A stretch of 64,000 nt of DNA, taken from assembly GCF_900172375.1 (NCBI RefSeq), contig NZ_FWFS01000009.1, forward strand, positions 150,168 to 214,167, in the 5' to 3' direction. Shown here in pieces: positions 46,679-57,399 of this stretch. The position numbers were made by a program, and so were the translations under genes. Within the stretch, counting starts at the first letter, position 1, and every line of letters begins with the position of its first letter. The notes under the pieces were generated by a model. That model was given only the letters and a program-made list of their open reading frames with translations. It did not search any database and had not been told where the DNA came from. Origin of the DNA: Aquimixticola soesokkakensis (GTDB lineage: Bacteria > Pseudomonadota > Alphaproteobacteria > Rhodobacterales > Rhodobacteraceae).

Positions 46679-46808
46679 GGGCGTGTGTCTTGCCTTGGGT
46701 GTGTGTCATCGCGTGTTTCGACAGGGACGCAACGGTGCGCGCAGGTGAATAAGGCAAACCAACACCTCGCGCGCGAAAAAGTTCACTTGGGCGGCGGTTT
46801 TTTTGGGG

Positions 46809-47555
46809 TTACTTGATGATTTCGGGTTTCAAAAGACCCAAAAATGCAACGCCGGCAATGATCACGGTGGCGATCAAACTGGGAATGGCGACAATCCAGA
46901 CCGTGCCCCAATTGTGCACCGCGATGCCAATCAGCGCCCAGCCGATCCCCACGGCATAGAGGGTCGCCGAGGGGCGCAACAGTTGCACCAGCGATCCTAC
47001 CGTCAGCGCGCCTGCCAGTGCCAATAAGGCCCAGGCGATCTGCCCCAACACAGCGCCAAAACCTGCGCCCAGAATGGCAAGGGCGGCAAAGGACGCCGCC
47101 GTAAGCCAGCCCGCATAGAGCGCAATCGGGGCCGTCAAGAGCCATGGATCGGTGACCTGCGGTTTGGGAAAACCGGTTTCGCGATGCGCCGAAAACAGGG
47201 CGATAAGGGCGAAAAACAGCATGGCAAAGATTTCAACCGTTGCCCAGACCGCTGATATCTGCGCGGTCGGCAGCCAGATGGCGCCAATGGCCAGCGACAG
47301 GATCAGCGACCAGCGCGGCGCGTCCCAATCGCTGCTTTGCGCCCGTTTGGACAGGCCGAAAACCGCATGCACCAGCAGCCAAAGATAGATCACCCCCCAA
47401 ATCGCGAAAGCATAGCCGGCCGGTTGCACGGGCGGGTCGATCTGGGGGACAGGGTAGAGGTCGGGGTCAAAGCCGCCAAAGCCGGGAAAGAGCACCGGCC
47501 CCAAGGCAAAAGCGATGGTGACAATCAAAAGGAGGAAAGCTTTTAAACGCATCAT
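46809..47555 (-). CDS. TspO/MBR-like multi-helix membrane protein
   Basis: 248 residues with seven or so membrane helices and many tryptophans. PAGYAFAIWGVIYLWLL recalls the Trp-rich TspO helix (FxxxWxxiY), but the protein is about 90 residues longer than TspO. It may be a TspO relative or another Trp-rich membrane protein; ligand unknown. Two ATG codons in a row (47555 and 47552) begin it; no strong ribosome-binding site is seen. Confidence 0.6.
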   Translation of the reverse strand: MMRLKAFLLLIVTIAFALGPVLFPGFGGFDPDLYPVPQIDPPVQPAGYAFAIWGVIYLWLLVHAVFGLSKRAQSSDWDAPRWSLILSLAIGAIWLPTAQISAVWATVEIFAMLFFALIALFSAHRETGFPKPQVTDPWLLTAPIALYAGWLTAASFAALAILGAGFGAVLGQIAWALLALAGALTVGSLVQLLRPSATLYAVGIGWALIGIAVHNWGTVWIVAIPSLIATVIIAGVAFLGLLKPEIIK

Positions 47556-47744
47556 ATGCGATTAACGTCTCAAACCGCGCTCGGGTTCAATCGCAATCAC
47601 AAAAAAAGCCGAAACTGCGCGTTTTTTTCCCAAAGGCGCTGATGTCGGGGGCGGTCGTGCGCATGCGGGGCGATTTGATCGAAAATCTGCCGCGCAAGCG
47701 CCTGTTGAAAGCGCCTGCGAGGCAGAGGATGCGTAAGCGTCGAC

Positions 47745-49037
47745 CTAGGCGAGGGTGCCGTCAAGCGTGAGCAGGCTGCGACCGCCCAGATAGGGCTGGA
47801 GGGCCACGGGCAGGCTGACGGTGCCATCGGCGTTTTGCCCGTTTTCAAGCACGGCAATCAGGCAGCGCCCGACCGCAAGGCCGGAGCCGTTGAGCGTGTG
47901 AAGGAATTCGGGCTTGCCGCCGCCGCTCGGTTTGAAACGCGCGTTCATGCGGCGCGCCTGATAGTCGCCTGCGGTGGAAATCGACGAAATCTCGCGGTAT
48001 TTGTCCTGTCCCGGTAGCCAGACCTCGATGTCATGGGTGCGCTTCATCGAAAAGCCCATATCGCCGGTGCAGAGTTTGACGGTGCGATAGGGCAGCTCGA
48101 GTGCTTCAAGGATGTTTTGCGCCTGCGTCGTCATGCGGGCATGTTCGGCCTCGGAGTCTTCGGGTTTGAGGATGGAGACCATTTCGACCTTTTCGAACTG
48201 GTGCTGGCGCAGCATCCCCGAGGTGTCGCGCCCCGCCGACCCCGCTTCGGAGCGAAAGCATTGCGTGTGCGCGGCATAGCGCATCGGCAGGTCGCTTTCC
48301 TCAACGGTTTCGCCGTTCACAAGGTTGGTCAGCGTCACTTCGGCGGTGGGGATCAGCCACCACCCGTCCGTGGTTTTATAGCTGTCTTCCCCGAATTTCG
48401 GCAGTTGGCCTGTGCCGATCATCATTTCCTCGCGCACGAGGACGGGGGTGATGGCCTCCGTCAGCCCGTGTTTTTCGACATGGGTGTCGAGCATGAATTG
48501 CGCCAGCGCCCGGTGGATGCGTGCAACGCCTGCCTTGAGCACTACAAAGCGCGCGCCCGACAGTTTCGCGCCTGCACCAAAATCCATCCCGCGCGTGACC
48601 GAGGCCAGTTCGAAATGTTCTTTGGGGGCAAAGTCGAATGTTTTGGGCGTGCCCCAGCGGTGGATTTCGACATTCTCTGTCTCATCCGCGCCCAAGGGCA
48701 CATCGTCGTACATCACGTTGGGCAGGCCCATCAGCAGCGTCGCAAGCGCGGCGTCGCAGGCCTTGGCCTCTTCGTTCAGGGTGGCAACGGCGGCCTTTTT
48801 TTCCGCAACCAGCGCGCGCAGACGTTCGAATTCCGCCTCATCGCCGCGCCCCTTTGCAGCGCCCACCTCTTTGGAGGCTTTGTTTTGCTCGGCCTGCGCG
48901 GTTTCGGCGGCCTGGATTTTGGCGCGGCGGGCCTCGTCTGCGGCCAGCACCTGGTCGGAGAGACCGGACAACCCCCGAAGCGCCATCGCAGCGTCGAATG
49001 CGGCAGGGTTTTCGCGGATGGTCTTGATATCGTGCAT
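47745..49037 (-). CDS. serS: Seryl-tRNA synthetase
   Basis: 430 residues, class II synthetase. The N-terminal coiled-coil tRNA-binding arm covers about residues 25-105. Motif 2 is [20 protein letters not shown] and motif 3 is [18 protein letters not shown]. The size is normal. The gene ends 190 bases from the TspO-like gene. Its N-terminus [15 protein letters not shown] is typical. Confidence 0.97.
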   Translation of the reverse strand: MHDIKTIRENPAAFDAAMALRGLSGLSDQVLAADEARRAKIQAAETAQAEQNKASKEVGAAKGRGDEAEFERLRALVAEKKAAVATLNEEAKACDAALATLLMGLPNVMYDDVPLGADETENVEIHRWGTPKTFDFAPKEHFELASVTRGMDFGAGAKLSGARFVVLKAGVARIHRALAQFMLDTHVEKHGLTEAITPVLVREEMMIGTGQLPKFGEDSYKTTDGWWLIPTAEVTLTNLVNGETVEESDLPMRYAAHTQCFRSEAGSAGRDTSGMLRQHQFEKVEMVSILKPEDSEAEHARMTTQAQNILEALELPYRTVKLCTGDMGFSMKRTHDIEVWLPGQDKYREISSISTAGDYQARRMNARFKPSGGGKPEFLHTLNGSGLAVGRCLIAVLENGQNADGTVSLPVALQPYLGGRSLLTLDGTLA

Positions 49038-49304
49038 TTGGCTGAACCTTGGTCGATTGGGACGGTTTATTGGGGCAGGTTATGGCCGAAAACGGGGGGC
49101 AAGGGAAAGGGGCATTGCGACGCAAGCAGCGCCGCGCAGGACGCCGGCCCGCAACAGACGCGCCGCAAGGGGCAAAGGGCGTTGCTTTCTTGCCTTCCGC
49201 GAAGGGCGCGACTAGGGTGCGCGCCAAACCCGCGCGGGAATTCTTTCGCGCGCCTTGCTCAAAAGCGGGAAAGACCCCGCGCACACGCCAAAAGGACTTC
49301 TTTG

Positions 49305-49634
49305 ATGCTCGATTTCATTGTGACACCTGCCTATGCGCAAGCAGCCGGTGCCGGCACCAACCCGATCATGCAGTTTGCGCCGCTGATCGCGATTTTTGCC
49401 ATCATGTATTTCCTGATGATCCGTCCCCAGCAGAAAAAAGCCAAAGAACACAAGGCGATGATCGAAGCTGTGCGGCGCGGCGACCAAGTGGTGACTGCCG
49501 GTGGCCTGATCGGCAAGGTCAGCAAAGTCAAAGAAGACGGCGAGCTGGAAGTCGAGATTGCAGAAGGCATCAAGGTGCGGGTTCTCAAGGGCACGCTGGC
49601 CAATGTGATCTCCAAAACCGAACCTGCCGCCTGA
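49305..49634 (+). CDS. yajC: Preprotein translocase subunit YajC
   Basis: 109 residues with one membrane helix (IMQFAPLIAIFAIMYFLMI) followed by RPQQKKAKEH, the YajC hallmark. AAAGGAC lies before the ATG at 49305. A longer in-frame ORF continues far upstream but is antisense to serS and not coding. YajC joins SecDF in the holotranslocon; secDF follows 122 bases later. Confidence 0.96.
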   Translation: MLDFIVTPAYAQAAGAGTNPIMQFAPLIAIFAIMYFLMIRPQQKKAKEHKAMIEAVRRGDQVVTAGGLIGKVSKVKEDGELEVEIAEGIKVRVLKGTLANVISKTEPAA

Positions 49635-49756
49635 GGGCGGTTGGGACCGGTGCAGGCGGTGCACCCGACTTGCGCCAAGTGATTCCGATGTGATGCGGGG
49701 CTGGTGGGAAATGCCCGTCAGCCCCGCATTCACGTCCAACCAGAGAAGACAGGTTC

Positions 49757-52408
49757 ATGCTGCATATCCCGTTGTGGAAGCGTATCACCATCTGGGGGCT
49801 CGTCGCGATCGGCCTGCTCCTTGCCTTGCCCAATGCGTTTTATACGCGGGTTGAAACCAGCAACGACGCGCGCGCCGATATCGTTGCTGCGGGGGAGACG
49901 CCCCAGAAACGGGCCGCTGCGGATGGCTGGCCTGCCTTCCTGCCCTCGGGGCTTGTGAACCTTGGCCTTGATCTGCGCGGCGGGGCGCATTTGCTCGGTG
50001 AAGTGCAGGTGGCCGATGTCTATCAGGCGCGCATGGATGCGCTGTGGCCCGATGTGCGCGACGCGCTGCGCGCCGAGCGCGACACGGTGGGCACCATCCG
50101 CCGCCAGGATGCGCCCGCCGGCCAGTTGCAGATCCAGATTTCCCAACCTCAAGGCATGGAGGCAGCGCTTGCGGCCGTGCGCGCGCTGGCGACACCGGTG
50201 GTTTCGCTCACGGCGGGCGGTCAGAGCGATATCGACGTCTCCGCCTCGGGGGCGCTGATCACGGTGCAGCTTTCAGACGCCGAACGCGCGGCCACCGACA
50301 CGCGCACCATGCAGCAATCCGTTGAAATCATTCGCCGCCGTGTGGATGAGGTCGGCACACGGGAACCGACGATCCAGCGCCAGGGCGATGACCGCGTGCT
50401 GATCGAAGTTCCCGGAATCGGCTCTGCCGAGGAACTCAAGGCGCTGATCGGCACCACAGCGCAACTGACGTTCAACCCGGTGGTGGGCACGGTTGCCTCC
50501 GCCGATGCGGCCGTGTCCACGGGGCAGTTCGTGGCGCCTGACATCAGCGGCAACGGCGTTTTCTACGTGCTCGAAGACGCACCCGTCGTCACGGGCGACG
50601 AACTCACCGACAGCCAGCCTGCCTTTGACCAGAACGGCCAGCCTTCGGTGACCTTCCGTTTCAATGCCGCGGGGGCGCGCAAGTTTGGCGATTACACGGC
50701 CGCCAATGTCGGCGCGCCTTTCGCCATCGTTCTCGATAACGAAGTCATTTCCGCCCCGCGCATCAACGAAGCCATTCGCGGCGGCTCGGGCCAGATCACG
50801 GGCAACTTTACGGTCGAAGAATCTACAAACCTGTCGGTTCTGCTGCGCGCAGGCGCTTTGCCGGCCAAGATCAATTTCCTCGAAGAGCGCACCATCGGGC
50901 CGGAACTGGGCGCGGATTCCATCGAGGCGGGCAAGATCGCCTCGCTCGTGGGCATCGCTGCGGTGCTGGTCTTCATGGTGATCAGCTATACGACCTTCGG
51001 GATTTTCGCCAATATCGCGCTGCTGATCAACGTCGGGCTGTTGTTCGGGCTTCTCTCGATGATCGGGGCCACGCTGACCCTTCCGGGGATTGCAGGGATC
51101 GTGCTGACCATCGGCATGGCCGTGGACGCCAACGTGCTGATTTTCGAGCGTATCCGCGAGGAACTGCGCAATTCGAAATCCGCCGCCCGCGCCATCGAAC
51201 TGGGCTATGAAAAGGCACTTTCGGCCATTCTTGACGCCAATGTGACCACCTTCCTGACGGCGGCGATCCTGTTTATCATGGGGTCGGGTCCGGTGCGCGG
51301 CTTTGCGGTGACACTGGCGCTTGGCATCCTGACCTCCGTGTTCACCGCCATTTATGTGACGCGGGCGATGGTGACGATGTGGTACGGGCGCAAGAACCGC
51401 AAGGGCTGGAAACTCAAGGGCTTTAGCTTTGTGCCCGATGAAACCACGTGGGATTTCTTCCGCCGCGCCAAATATACCTTCGGCTTTTCGGTGGCGATGG
51501 TTCTTGCCTCTGTCGTGGCCTTCGGGGCCCTGGGCCTGAACTTCGGCATCGACTTCAAGGGCGGGACGACCATCCGCACCCAGGCCACACAGGCCGTGGA
51601 TATCGCCGAATACCGCGCGGCGCTGAACACGCTGGATTTGGGCGATATTTCCATCACGGAAATCTTCGATCCCAATTTCGCCGCCGACCAACATGTCGCC
51701 TCCGTGCGCATCGGCGCGCAGGATGAGGTGGCCGCGATCAGCCCCGAAACCATCAAACGGGTGGAGGACGCCCTGAGCGCGGTGGTGCCCTCGATCGAGT
51801 TTGTCTCTGTCGAAAGCGTCGGGCCCAAAGTCTCGGGCGAGTTGATCTGGACTGCGATCGAAGCGGTTGTGGCCGCCATCGCCGTGGTGCTGGTCTATAT
51901 CTGGCTCAGGTTCGAGTGGCAGTTTGCGGTCGGCGCGGTTGTGGCGCTGGTGCATGATGTGTCGATCACCATCGGGGTCTTCGCGCTGTTTGGCATCCCC
52001 TTCGATCTGTCGATTATTGCGGCGCTTCTGACCATCGTCGGCTATTCGCTCAACGATACGGTGGTGGTGTTTGACCGCGTGCGTGAAAACCTGCGCAAGT
52101 TCAAAAAGCGCGACCTGCGGGGCGTGTTGAACCTCTCGATCAACGAAACCATGTCGCGCACGGTGATGACCTCTGGCACCACGCTTGTGGCCTTGATCGC
52201 GCTGTTGGTGCTGGGCGGGGATGTGATCCGCAACTTCGTCTTTGCCATGACGATGGGCATCGTGATCGGGACCTATTCCTCGGTCTTCGTCGCCTCCAAC
52301 ATCCTGCTCTGGCTCGGTGTGAAACGCGATTGGGACAAAAAGGACGCAACCGCCGGGACGCAGTTTGCCGGCGCCGAACGGGTGTCCAAGGACGACGGCG
52401 CCAAATAA
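49757..52408 (+). CDS. secDF: Protein translocase subunits SecD and SecF fused
   Basis: 883 residues in one frame. The SecD half has LVNLGLDLRGGAHLLGEV, the P1 head and six helices to about residue 550 (GIVLTIGMAVDANVLIFERI). The SecF half starts near residue 560 (FSFVPDETTWDFFRRAKYTF) and has FGIDFKGGTTIRT and SLNDTVVVFDRVRENL. The proton-motive-force-driven complex pulls substrates out of SecYEG. Most Rhodobacterales have separate secD and secF, so the fusion is notable. Confidence 0.95.
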   Translation: MLHIPLWKRITIWGLVAIGLLLALPNAFYTRVETSNDARADIVAAGETPQKRAAADGWPAFLPSGLVNLGLDLRGGAHLLGEVQVADVYQARMDALWPDVRDALRAERDTVGTIRRQDAPAGQLQIQISQPQGMEAALAAVRALATPVVSLTAGGQSDIDVSASGALITVQLSDAERAATDTRTMQQSVEIIRRRVDEVGTREPTIQRQGDDRVLIEVPGIGSAEELKALIGTTAQLTFNPVVGTVASADAAVSTGQFVAPDISGNGVFYVLEDAPVVTGDELTDSQPAFDQNGQPSVTFRFNAAGARKFGDYTAANVGAPFAIVLDNEVISAPRINEAIRGGSGQITGNFTVEESTNLSVLLRAGALPAKINFLEERTIGPELGADSIEAGKIASLVGIAAVLVFMVISYTTFGIFANIALLINVGLLFGLLSMIGATLTLPGIAGIVLTIGMAVDANVLIFERIREELRNSKSAARAIELGYEKALSAILDANVTTFLTAAILFIMGSGPVRGFAVTLALGILTSVFTAIYVTRAMVTMWYGRKNRKGWKLKGFSFVPDETTWDFFRRAKYTFGFSVAMVLASVVAFGALGLNFGIDFKGGTTIRTQATQAVDIAEYRAALNTLDLGDISITEIFDPNFAADQHVASVRIGAQDEVAAISPETIKRVEDALSAVVPSIEFVSVESVGPKVSGELIWTAIEAVVAAIAVVLVYIWLRFEWQFAVGAVVALVHDVSITIGVFALFGIPFDLSIIAALLTIVGYSLNDTVVVFDRVRENLRKFKKRDLRGVLNLSINETMSRTVMTSGTTLVALIALLVLGGDVIRNFVFAMTMGIVIGTYSSVFVASNILLWLGVKRDWDKKDATAGTQFAGAERVSKDDGAK

Positions 52409-52429
52409 GCCGCGCGTGCTGCGACGACC

Positions 52430-52459
52430 AAGGGCCGGCCCGCAAGGACCGGCCCTTTT
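52430..52459 (+). terminator. Intrinsic terminator of secDF
   Basis: AAGGGCCGG and CCGGCCCTTTT pair around a CCCGCAAGGA loop, with the T run following. Confidence 0.88.
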
Positions 52460-52549
52460 CTTTGGGCGATGATCTGTGGCAAGAGATGGCGCAAGGCGCT
52501 GCGACGGACCTTTGGCCCTTTGGTTTGCCAGCGCGATTGGAGAGCCGCG

Positions 52550-54130
52550 ATGAGCGAAACCCCGCAGGAACGCCCGCAACGGGGCGAGGAAGTGCGACGC
52601 GTGACGCGCCCCGTTTTTCAGGCGGGGGCGGACCCTTTGTTTCCCCGATCCGCGCGCTGGGACAGCGCCGCAACGCAGACCCTCACCGATCCCTACACGC
52701 AGCAGCCCGTCGCGGGCCTGCCGCTGGGCGACGCGCAGGATGTCGCCGCCGCTGTGGCGCGGGCGCGCGACGGGCTGCGCGCGTGGGAGGGGCGGGGCGA
52801 TACATCCTGCAAGCTGGCCGTTCTGAGCGCGGTGATCGCGGGCATCAAAACGCGCCACGAAGACCTCGCGCAGGCGATCCACCGCGAAATGGGCGCGCCT
52901 TTGGCGGTGGCCCGAAGCGCGCAAGTCGATGCTGCTTTGGCGCATCTTGAGGCCACCCGCGCCGCGCTTGTCGCGCATGAGACCACCACAGAGGTCGCGC
53001 AGGGCGGGCATTTTACCCATTTCGAACCGCTGGGCGTTGCCGCGCTGATCACGCCGTGGAACTGGCCGCTCAACCAGATCGCGCTCAAGGTCGGCGGGGC
53101 GCTGGCAGCTGGCTGTGCCATGGTCCTCAAACCCTCCGAACAGGCCAGTCTGAGCGGGCTGATCTTTGCGCAGGTCATGGCCGGGGCGCTGGCCGCGGCC
53201 GATGCTCCGCAGGGGCTGTTTTCGCTGGTTCTAGGGGCGGGCGACACCGGCGCGGCTCTGGTGGCGGCGCGCGGCGTCGATGTGATTTCCTTTACCGGTT
53301 CAACGGCGGTGGGGCGGCGGATCGGCGCGGCTGCGGGGGGCAATCTGATCCCTTGTGCGTTGGAATTGGGCGGGAAATCCGCCAATATCCTGTTTGACGA
53401 TTGCGATGTCGATCTGGCCGTCACCCAAGGGGTTGCGCATTGCCTGCGCAATTCGGGCCAGTCCTGCAATGCGGCCTCACGGATGCTGGTTGCGCGCGCC
53501 ATCTACGACAGGGTGGTCGCCAAAGCCGCCGCTGAAAGCGCGGCCTATGATGTGGCCAGCGCGGGGCAGGGCGGCGAAAGCCCGGGCGCGCGCAACCCCT
53601 TGGGACCGCTGGTAAATGCGCGTCAATTCGCGGCGGTGCAGGATCACATCGCACAGGCGCTTGACGAGGGCGCGCGGCTGGTTGCGGGCGGTTTGGGACG
53701 CCCCGAGGGTGTCGAACGGGGCTATTTTTGCAAGCCGACGGTCTTTGCCGATGTCACCCCCGAGATGGCCATTTTCCAGCGTGAGGTCTTTGGCCCCGTG
53801 CTGGTCATCACGCCCTTTGACAGCGAAGACGAGGCCATCGCATTGGCCAATGCCACCGATTACGGGCTGGCAGGTTATGTGCAAACCAGGGATCCGGCGC
53901 GCCTTGCACGGGTCGGCGCGCAGCTTCGGTGCGGCATGGTACAGGCCAACGGCCAGAGCCGCGCGGCCGGTGCGCCCTTCGGGGGGACGGGGGCGTCGGG
54001 CTTTGGCCGCGAGGCCGGAATTTGGGGCATTCGCGCCTTTCAACGGGTCAAATCCCTGTCAGGGGTGCCGGATTTCGACAGGTCTTTTGCGGGCTTGCAC
54101 CGGCAGCCGCCGAAAAACGAGCCAACTTAA
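52550..54130 (+). CDS. Aldehyde dehydrogenase family protein
   Basis: 526 residues from the ATG at 52550. NAD-binding ITPWNWPLNQIALKVGGALA and FTGSTAVGRRIG, the general base Glu272 in LELGGKSANILFDD and the nucleophile Cys306 in GQSCNAASRML are present. The N-terminal 40 residues are an unusual polar extension. The substrate is unknown. The chemoreceptor starts 125 bases later, after a GCCGCCCC/GGGGCGGC hairpin (54204-54227) without a T run. Confidence 0.93.
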   Translation: MSETPQERPQRGEEVRRVTRPVFQAGADPLFPRSARWDSAATQTLTDPYTQQPVAGLPLGDAQDVAAAVARARDGLRAWEGRGDTSCKLAVLSAVIAGIKTRHEDLAQAIHREMGAPLAVARSAQVDAALAHLEATRAALVAHETTTEVAQGGHFTHFEPLGVAALITPWNWPLNQIALKVGGALAAGCAMVLKPSEQASLSGLIFAQVMAGALAAADAPQGLFSLVLGAGDTGAALVAARGVDVISFTGSTAVGRRIGAAAGGNLIPCALELGGKSANILFDDCDVDLAVTQGVAHCLRNSGQSCNAASRMLVARAIYDRVVAKAAAESAAYDVASAGQGGESPGARNPLGPLVNARQFAAVQDHIAQALDEGARLVAGGLGRPEGVERGYFCKPTVFADVTPEMAIFQREVFGPVLVITPFDSEDEAIALANATDYGLAGYVQTRDPARLARVGAQLRCGMVQANGQSRAAGAPFGGTGASGFGREAGIWGIRAFQRVKSLSGVPDFDRSFAGLHRQPPKNEPT

Positions 54131-54255
54131 ACGAATCTTCATTCCTTGCGGACAATTCTCTGACCATCCGGCGCCCTGCGCGCTGCCTGGAATTCGCGAT
54201 GCTGCCGCCCCGACCTGATGGGGCGGCGACCATCAGCGCCGTGAGGAGACGTTGA

Positions 54256-57200
54256 ATGAAGTTTTTGAATCGCATCAAATTGGCGCGCAAGCTGCCGGTT
54301 TTCATGGTCGGACTGACGGCGATTGCCATCCTGATCAGCAGCATCGTGTCCTATCAGGCCGCGTCGAAATCGCTGCTGGTGGAGGCGGAATCAAAACTGA
54401 GTGTCGTTGCGGATGCGCGCACCACCCAACTGACGGATTTCCTTGATTCGATCCATGTGGACATCGAAAGTCAGGCCGCAAACCCGACCGTCGGCTCGGC
54501 GGTGCGCGGTTTTGGCGAGGCATGGCGCGCCATCGCAGAGGACCCGCAGGGCTACCTGCAAAAGTGGTATATCGAGGACAATAGCTTCGCACAGGGCGAG
54601 AAACTGAACCTCGACTTTGCAGAGGACGGCTCCGCCTATAGCCAGGTTCACAAACTCTACCACCCGTATTTCCGCTCGCTCGTAGAACAGCGTGGATATT
54701 ACGATGTGTTCATCGTCAACGAGGGGGGCGATATCGTTTACTCCGTCTTCAAAGAGATGGATTTTGCCACCAATATCAATGACGGCATTGTGGATGGCAC
54801 GGGGCTGCAATCGGTGATCACCGCCGCGCTGGCGGCCACGGAGCCGACGGTCGTCTTTGCGGATTTTCAGTCCTATGCGCCCTCTTACGGGGCTCCGGCC
54901 TCCTTTATCGCGTCACCGATCATTGACCGTCGTGGCAATGTGAAGGGCGCGATTGCGTTCCAGATGCCGATCAGCCGCATGGATGCGATCATGAACAGCC
55001 CCGACGGGCTTGGGGAAACGGGCGAGGCACTGCTGTTTGGCACCGATTACACCACCCGGACCTCTCTGCGTCTCGACCCCGAGGCCAAGCCGCTGGAAAC
55101 ACCGGTCAAGGGCCCCGCAACCGAAGCGGCCCTGCGCGGTGAGCGCGGTATGGTCACCGCGCTGATTCCGCGTGCAGGCACGCAGGCAGAGGTGTTGATT
55201 TTCCACCGCCCGCTGCAATTCGAAGGCATCAGCATGGGGGTTCTCGTCTCCCAGGAGGTCAACGAAATCATTGCGCCCGCCAAAGCCCTTGCCTTCAAGA
55301 TGATGTGGCAGGGCGGCCTGATGATCTTGGGCGTCGGGATCATCGGCTATCTGATTGCCCGCTCGGTGTCGCGCCCACTGACCTTGGTCGAGCGTGCGAT
55401 GCGCACCGTCTCGCAAGGCGACTACGGGATCAGCGTCGAAGGTATTGAACGCCAGGATGAAATCGGCGGCATTGCGAAAGCCCTTGATGATTTTCGCGGC
55501 GCCTTGTCGCGTGCCCAACAGGCCACGCGCGACGGTTTGTTCAAAGGCGCAGCCTTTGAAGGGTCCTCCGCGGCCTTGATGATGATCAACACGGATTTCG
55601 AAGTCATCTACATGAATTCGGCGGCCTCGGCCCTGATGAAGGCCCATGATACCAGCTTTCGCCAGACGGTCCCGAGCTTTGATGCTGAAAAGATCGTCGG
55701 TCAAACAATTGATATATTTTACAAAAACCCAAAGGAGATCCGCCAGACGCTTTCCGATCCGGCGAAACTGCCCTTTTACACCGACATGAAGGTGGGCGAG
55801 ACCTATCTGGCGCTCGATGTGAATGCTGTGGTCGATCTCGAAGGGCAGCAAATCGGCTGTGTGATGGAATGGAAAGACGTCACCGAGATGCGCAAGAATG
55901 CCGCCATCATCGAGGCCCTGGATGCCAATCAGGCAAAGGCCGAGTTTTCTCTGGATGGCAAGCTTCTGGTCGCAAACGAAAACTTCTGCAAATTGGCGGG
56001 GGCGACCTCTGAGGAACTTGTGGGACGTGACCACGATCACCTCTTTGCCTTTGATCCGGCGCTGGCGGCAAAGCGTGGCGCGGTCTGGGATCGGGTGACG
56101 GCGGGCGAAAGCGTCTATGGCCGCTTCAACCTGACCGATGGGGCGGGGGCGACCTCGATCATTGACGGGGCGTTCAGCCCGGTCAAGGAACAGGGCGGCA
56201 AGCCGTTTCGCGTCATTCTGCTGGGCAATGACATCACGCAATCCCAGCAGGCCCTGCGCGACGGCGAAGTCCGGCGCGAAGAAATGCAGGCAGCCCAGCA
56301 ATCGGTTGTGGATGCGCTGCGCGTCGGCTTGAAAAAGCTCGCGGATGGCGATCTGACCAGCAAGATCGAGACGGTTTTCGCGCAAGACTATGAAACCCTG
56401 CGTGCCGATTTCAATCTGGCGATGGAAAACCTGTTGAACGCCATGAGCAGCGTTGTCGAGAATGCCGATATGATCCGCGGCGAGGCGTCGGAAATTTCCA
56501 ACGCTGCAGACGATTTGTCACGGCGCACCGAAAAACAGGCGGCAACGCTTGAGGAAACGGCGACCGCGCTTGACCAGCTGACCTCCTCGGTCCGCTCTGC
56601 GGCGGATGGGGCCAATCAGGCCTCCGAAATGGTCGCCTCCGCCAAATCCAACGCCGAGGCCTCGGGCAAGGTGGTCGAAGAGGCCGTCCGCGCGATGAGC
56701 GAGATCGAGTCGTCATCGGAGCAGATTTCCAAAATCACGTCTGTGATTGACGATATTGCCTTCCAAACCAACCTGCTGGCGCTCAACGCGGGTGTCGAGG
56801 CGGCGCGGGCCGGTGAGGCGGGGCGTGGCTTTGCGGTGGTGGCCTCCGAGGTGCGCGCCCTGGCGCAGCGCTCGTCGGATGCGGCGCGCGAAATCAACGA
56901 TCTGATCTCCCAGTCGGGCACCCATGTCAAACGCGGCGTCAGCCTGGTCGGAGACACCGGGGAGGCGTTGCGCGGAATCGTCGTTTCCGTGTCCGAAATC
57001 GCCAATCATGTCGCCGAAATTGCGGTCAGCTCGCGAGAGCAATCCTCAGGCTTGGCGGAAATCAACATCGCCGTGAACCAGTTGGATCAGGTGACACAGC
57101 AAAATGCCGCCATGTTCGAGGAAACGACCGCCGCCAGCCATTCGCTGACCCGCGAGGCCGAAACCCTCACCGTGACAATGGCGCGCTTTACCATCGACAG

Positions 57201-57345
57201 CGGGCGACGGCAGGCCGCAGCGCGGGCTCCGGCCACGCCGCCTGCGCAGACACGCGCTGCCGTGACAGCCCCTGTCGTCAAGCAGGCGGTGAACGCTCCG
57301 GAAATGCCCGGCGCCGCCTCGGATGGCGGATGGGAAGATTTTTAG
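54256..57345 (+). CDS. Methyl-accepting chemotaxis protein with PAS domains
   Basis: 1029 residues. TM1 (about 13-35), a periplasmic dCache-like domain (about 40-345), TM2 (about 350-370), HAMP, two PAS-like domains (about 430-550 and 560-690), then a signalling domain with the hairpin [20 protein letters not shown] and [19 protein letters not shown]. The protein ends in [13 protein letters not shown] resembles the CheR/CheB-binding pentapeptide NWETF. cheB and cheD follow on the same strand. A ligand is not evident. Confidence 0.93.
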   Translation: MKFLNRIKLARKLPVFMVGLTAIAILISSIVSYQAASKSLLVEAESKLSVVADARTTQLTDFLDSIHVDIESQAANPTVGSAVRGFGEAWRAIAEDPQGYLQKWYIEDNSFAQGEKLNLDFAEDGSAYSQVHKLYHPYFRSLVEQRGYYDVFIVNEGGDIVYSVFKEMDFATNINDGIVDGTGLQSVITAALAATEPTVVFADFQSYAPSYGAPASFIASPIIDRRGNVKGAIAFQMPISRMDAIMNSPDGLGETGEALLFGTDYTTRTSLRLDPEAKPLETPVKGPATEAALRGERGMVTALIPRAGTQAEVLIFHRPLQFEGISMGVLVSQEVNEIIAPAKALAFKMMWQGGLMILGVGIIGYLIARSVSRPLTLVERAMRTVSQGDYGISVEGIERQDEIGGIAKALDDFRGALSRAQQATRDGLFKGAAFEGSSAALMMINTDFEVIYMNSAASALMKAHDTSFRQTVPSFDAEKIVGQTIDIFYKNPKEIRQTLSDPAKLPFYTDMKVGETYLALDVNAVVDLEGQQIGCVMEWKDVTEMRKNAAIIEALDANQAKAEFSLDGKLLVANENFCKLAGATSEELVGRDHDHLFAFDPALAAKRGAVWDRVTAGESVYGRFNLTDGAGATSIIDGAFSPVKEQGGKPFRVILLGNDITQSQQALRDGEVRREEMQAAQQSVVDALRVGLKKLADGDLTSKIETVFAQDYETLRADFNLAMENLLNAMSSVVENADMIRGEASEISNAADDLSRRTEKQAATLEETATALDQLTSSVRSAADGANQASEMVASAKSNAEASGKVVEEAVRAMSEIESSSEQISKITSVIDDIAFQTNLLALNAGVEAARAGEAGRGFAVVASEVRALAQRSSDAAREINDLISQSGTHVKRGVSLVGDTGEALRGIVVSVSEIANHVAEIAVSSREQSSGLAEINIAVNQLDQVTQQNAAMFEETTAASHSLTREAETLTVTMARFTIDSGRRQAAARAPATPPAQTRAAVTAPVVKQAVNAPEMPGAASDGGWEDF

Positions 57346-57399
57346 GAGGCCGACCGAAGGGCAGTGCGCCCACAGGCGGCGGCGTTTTAAAGCGGGAGT

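Noticed and set aside
48033..49304. Upstream in-frame extension of yajC
   Set aside because: It is antisense to serS; the normal yajC start has a ribosome-binding site at 49290-49296.
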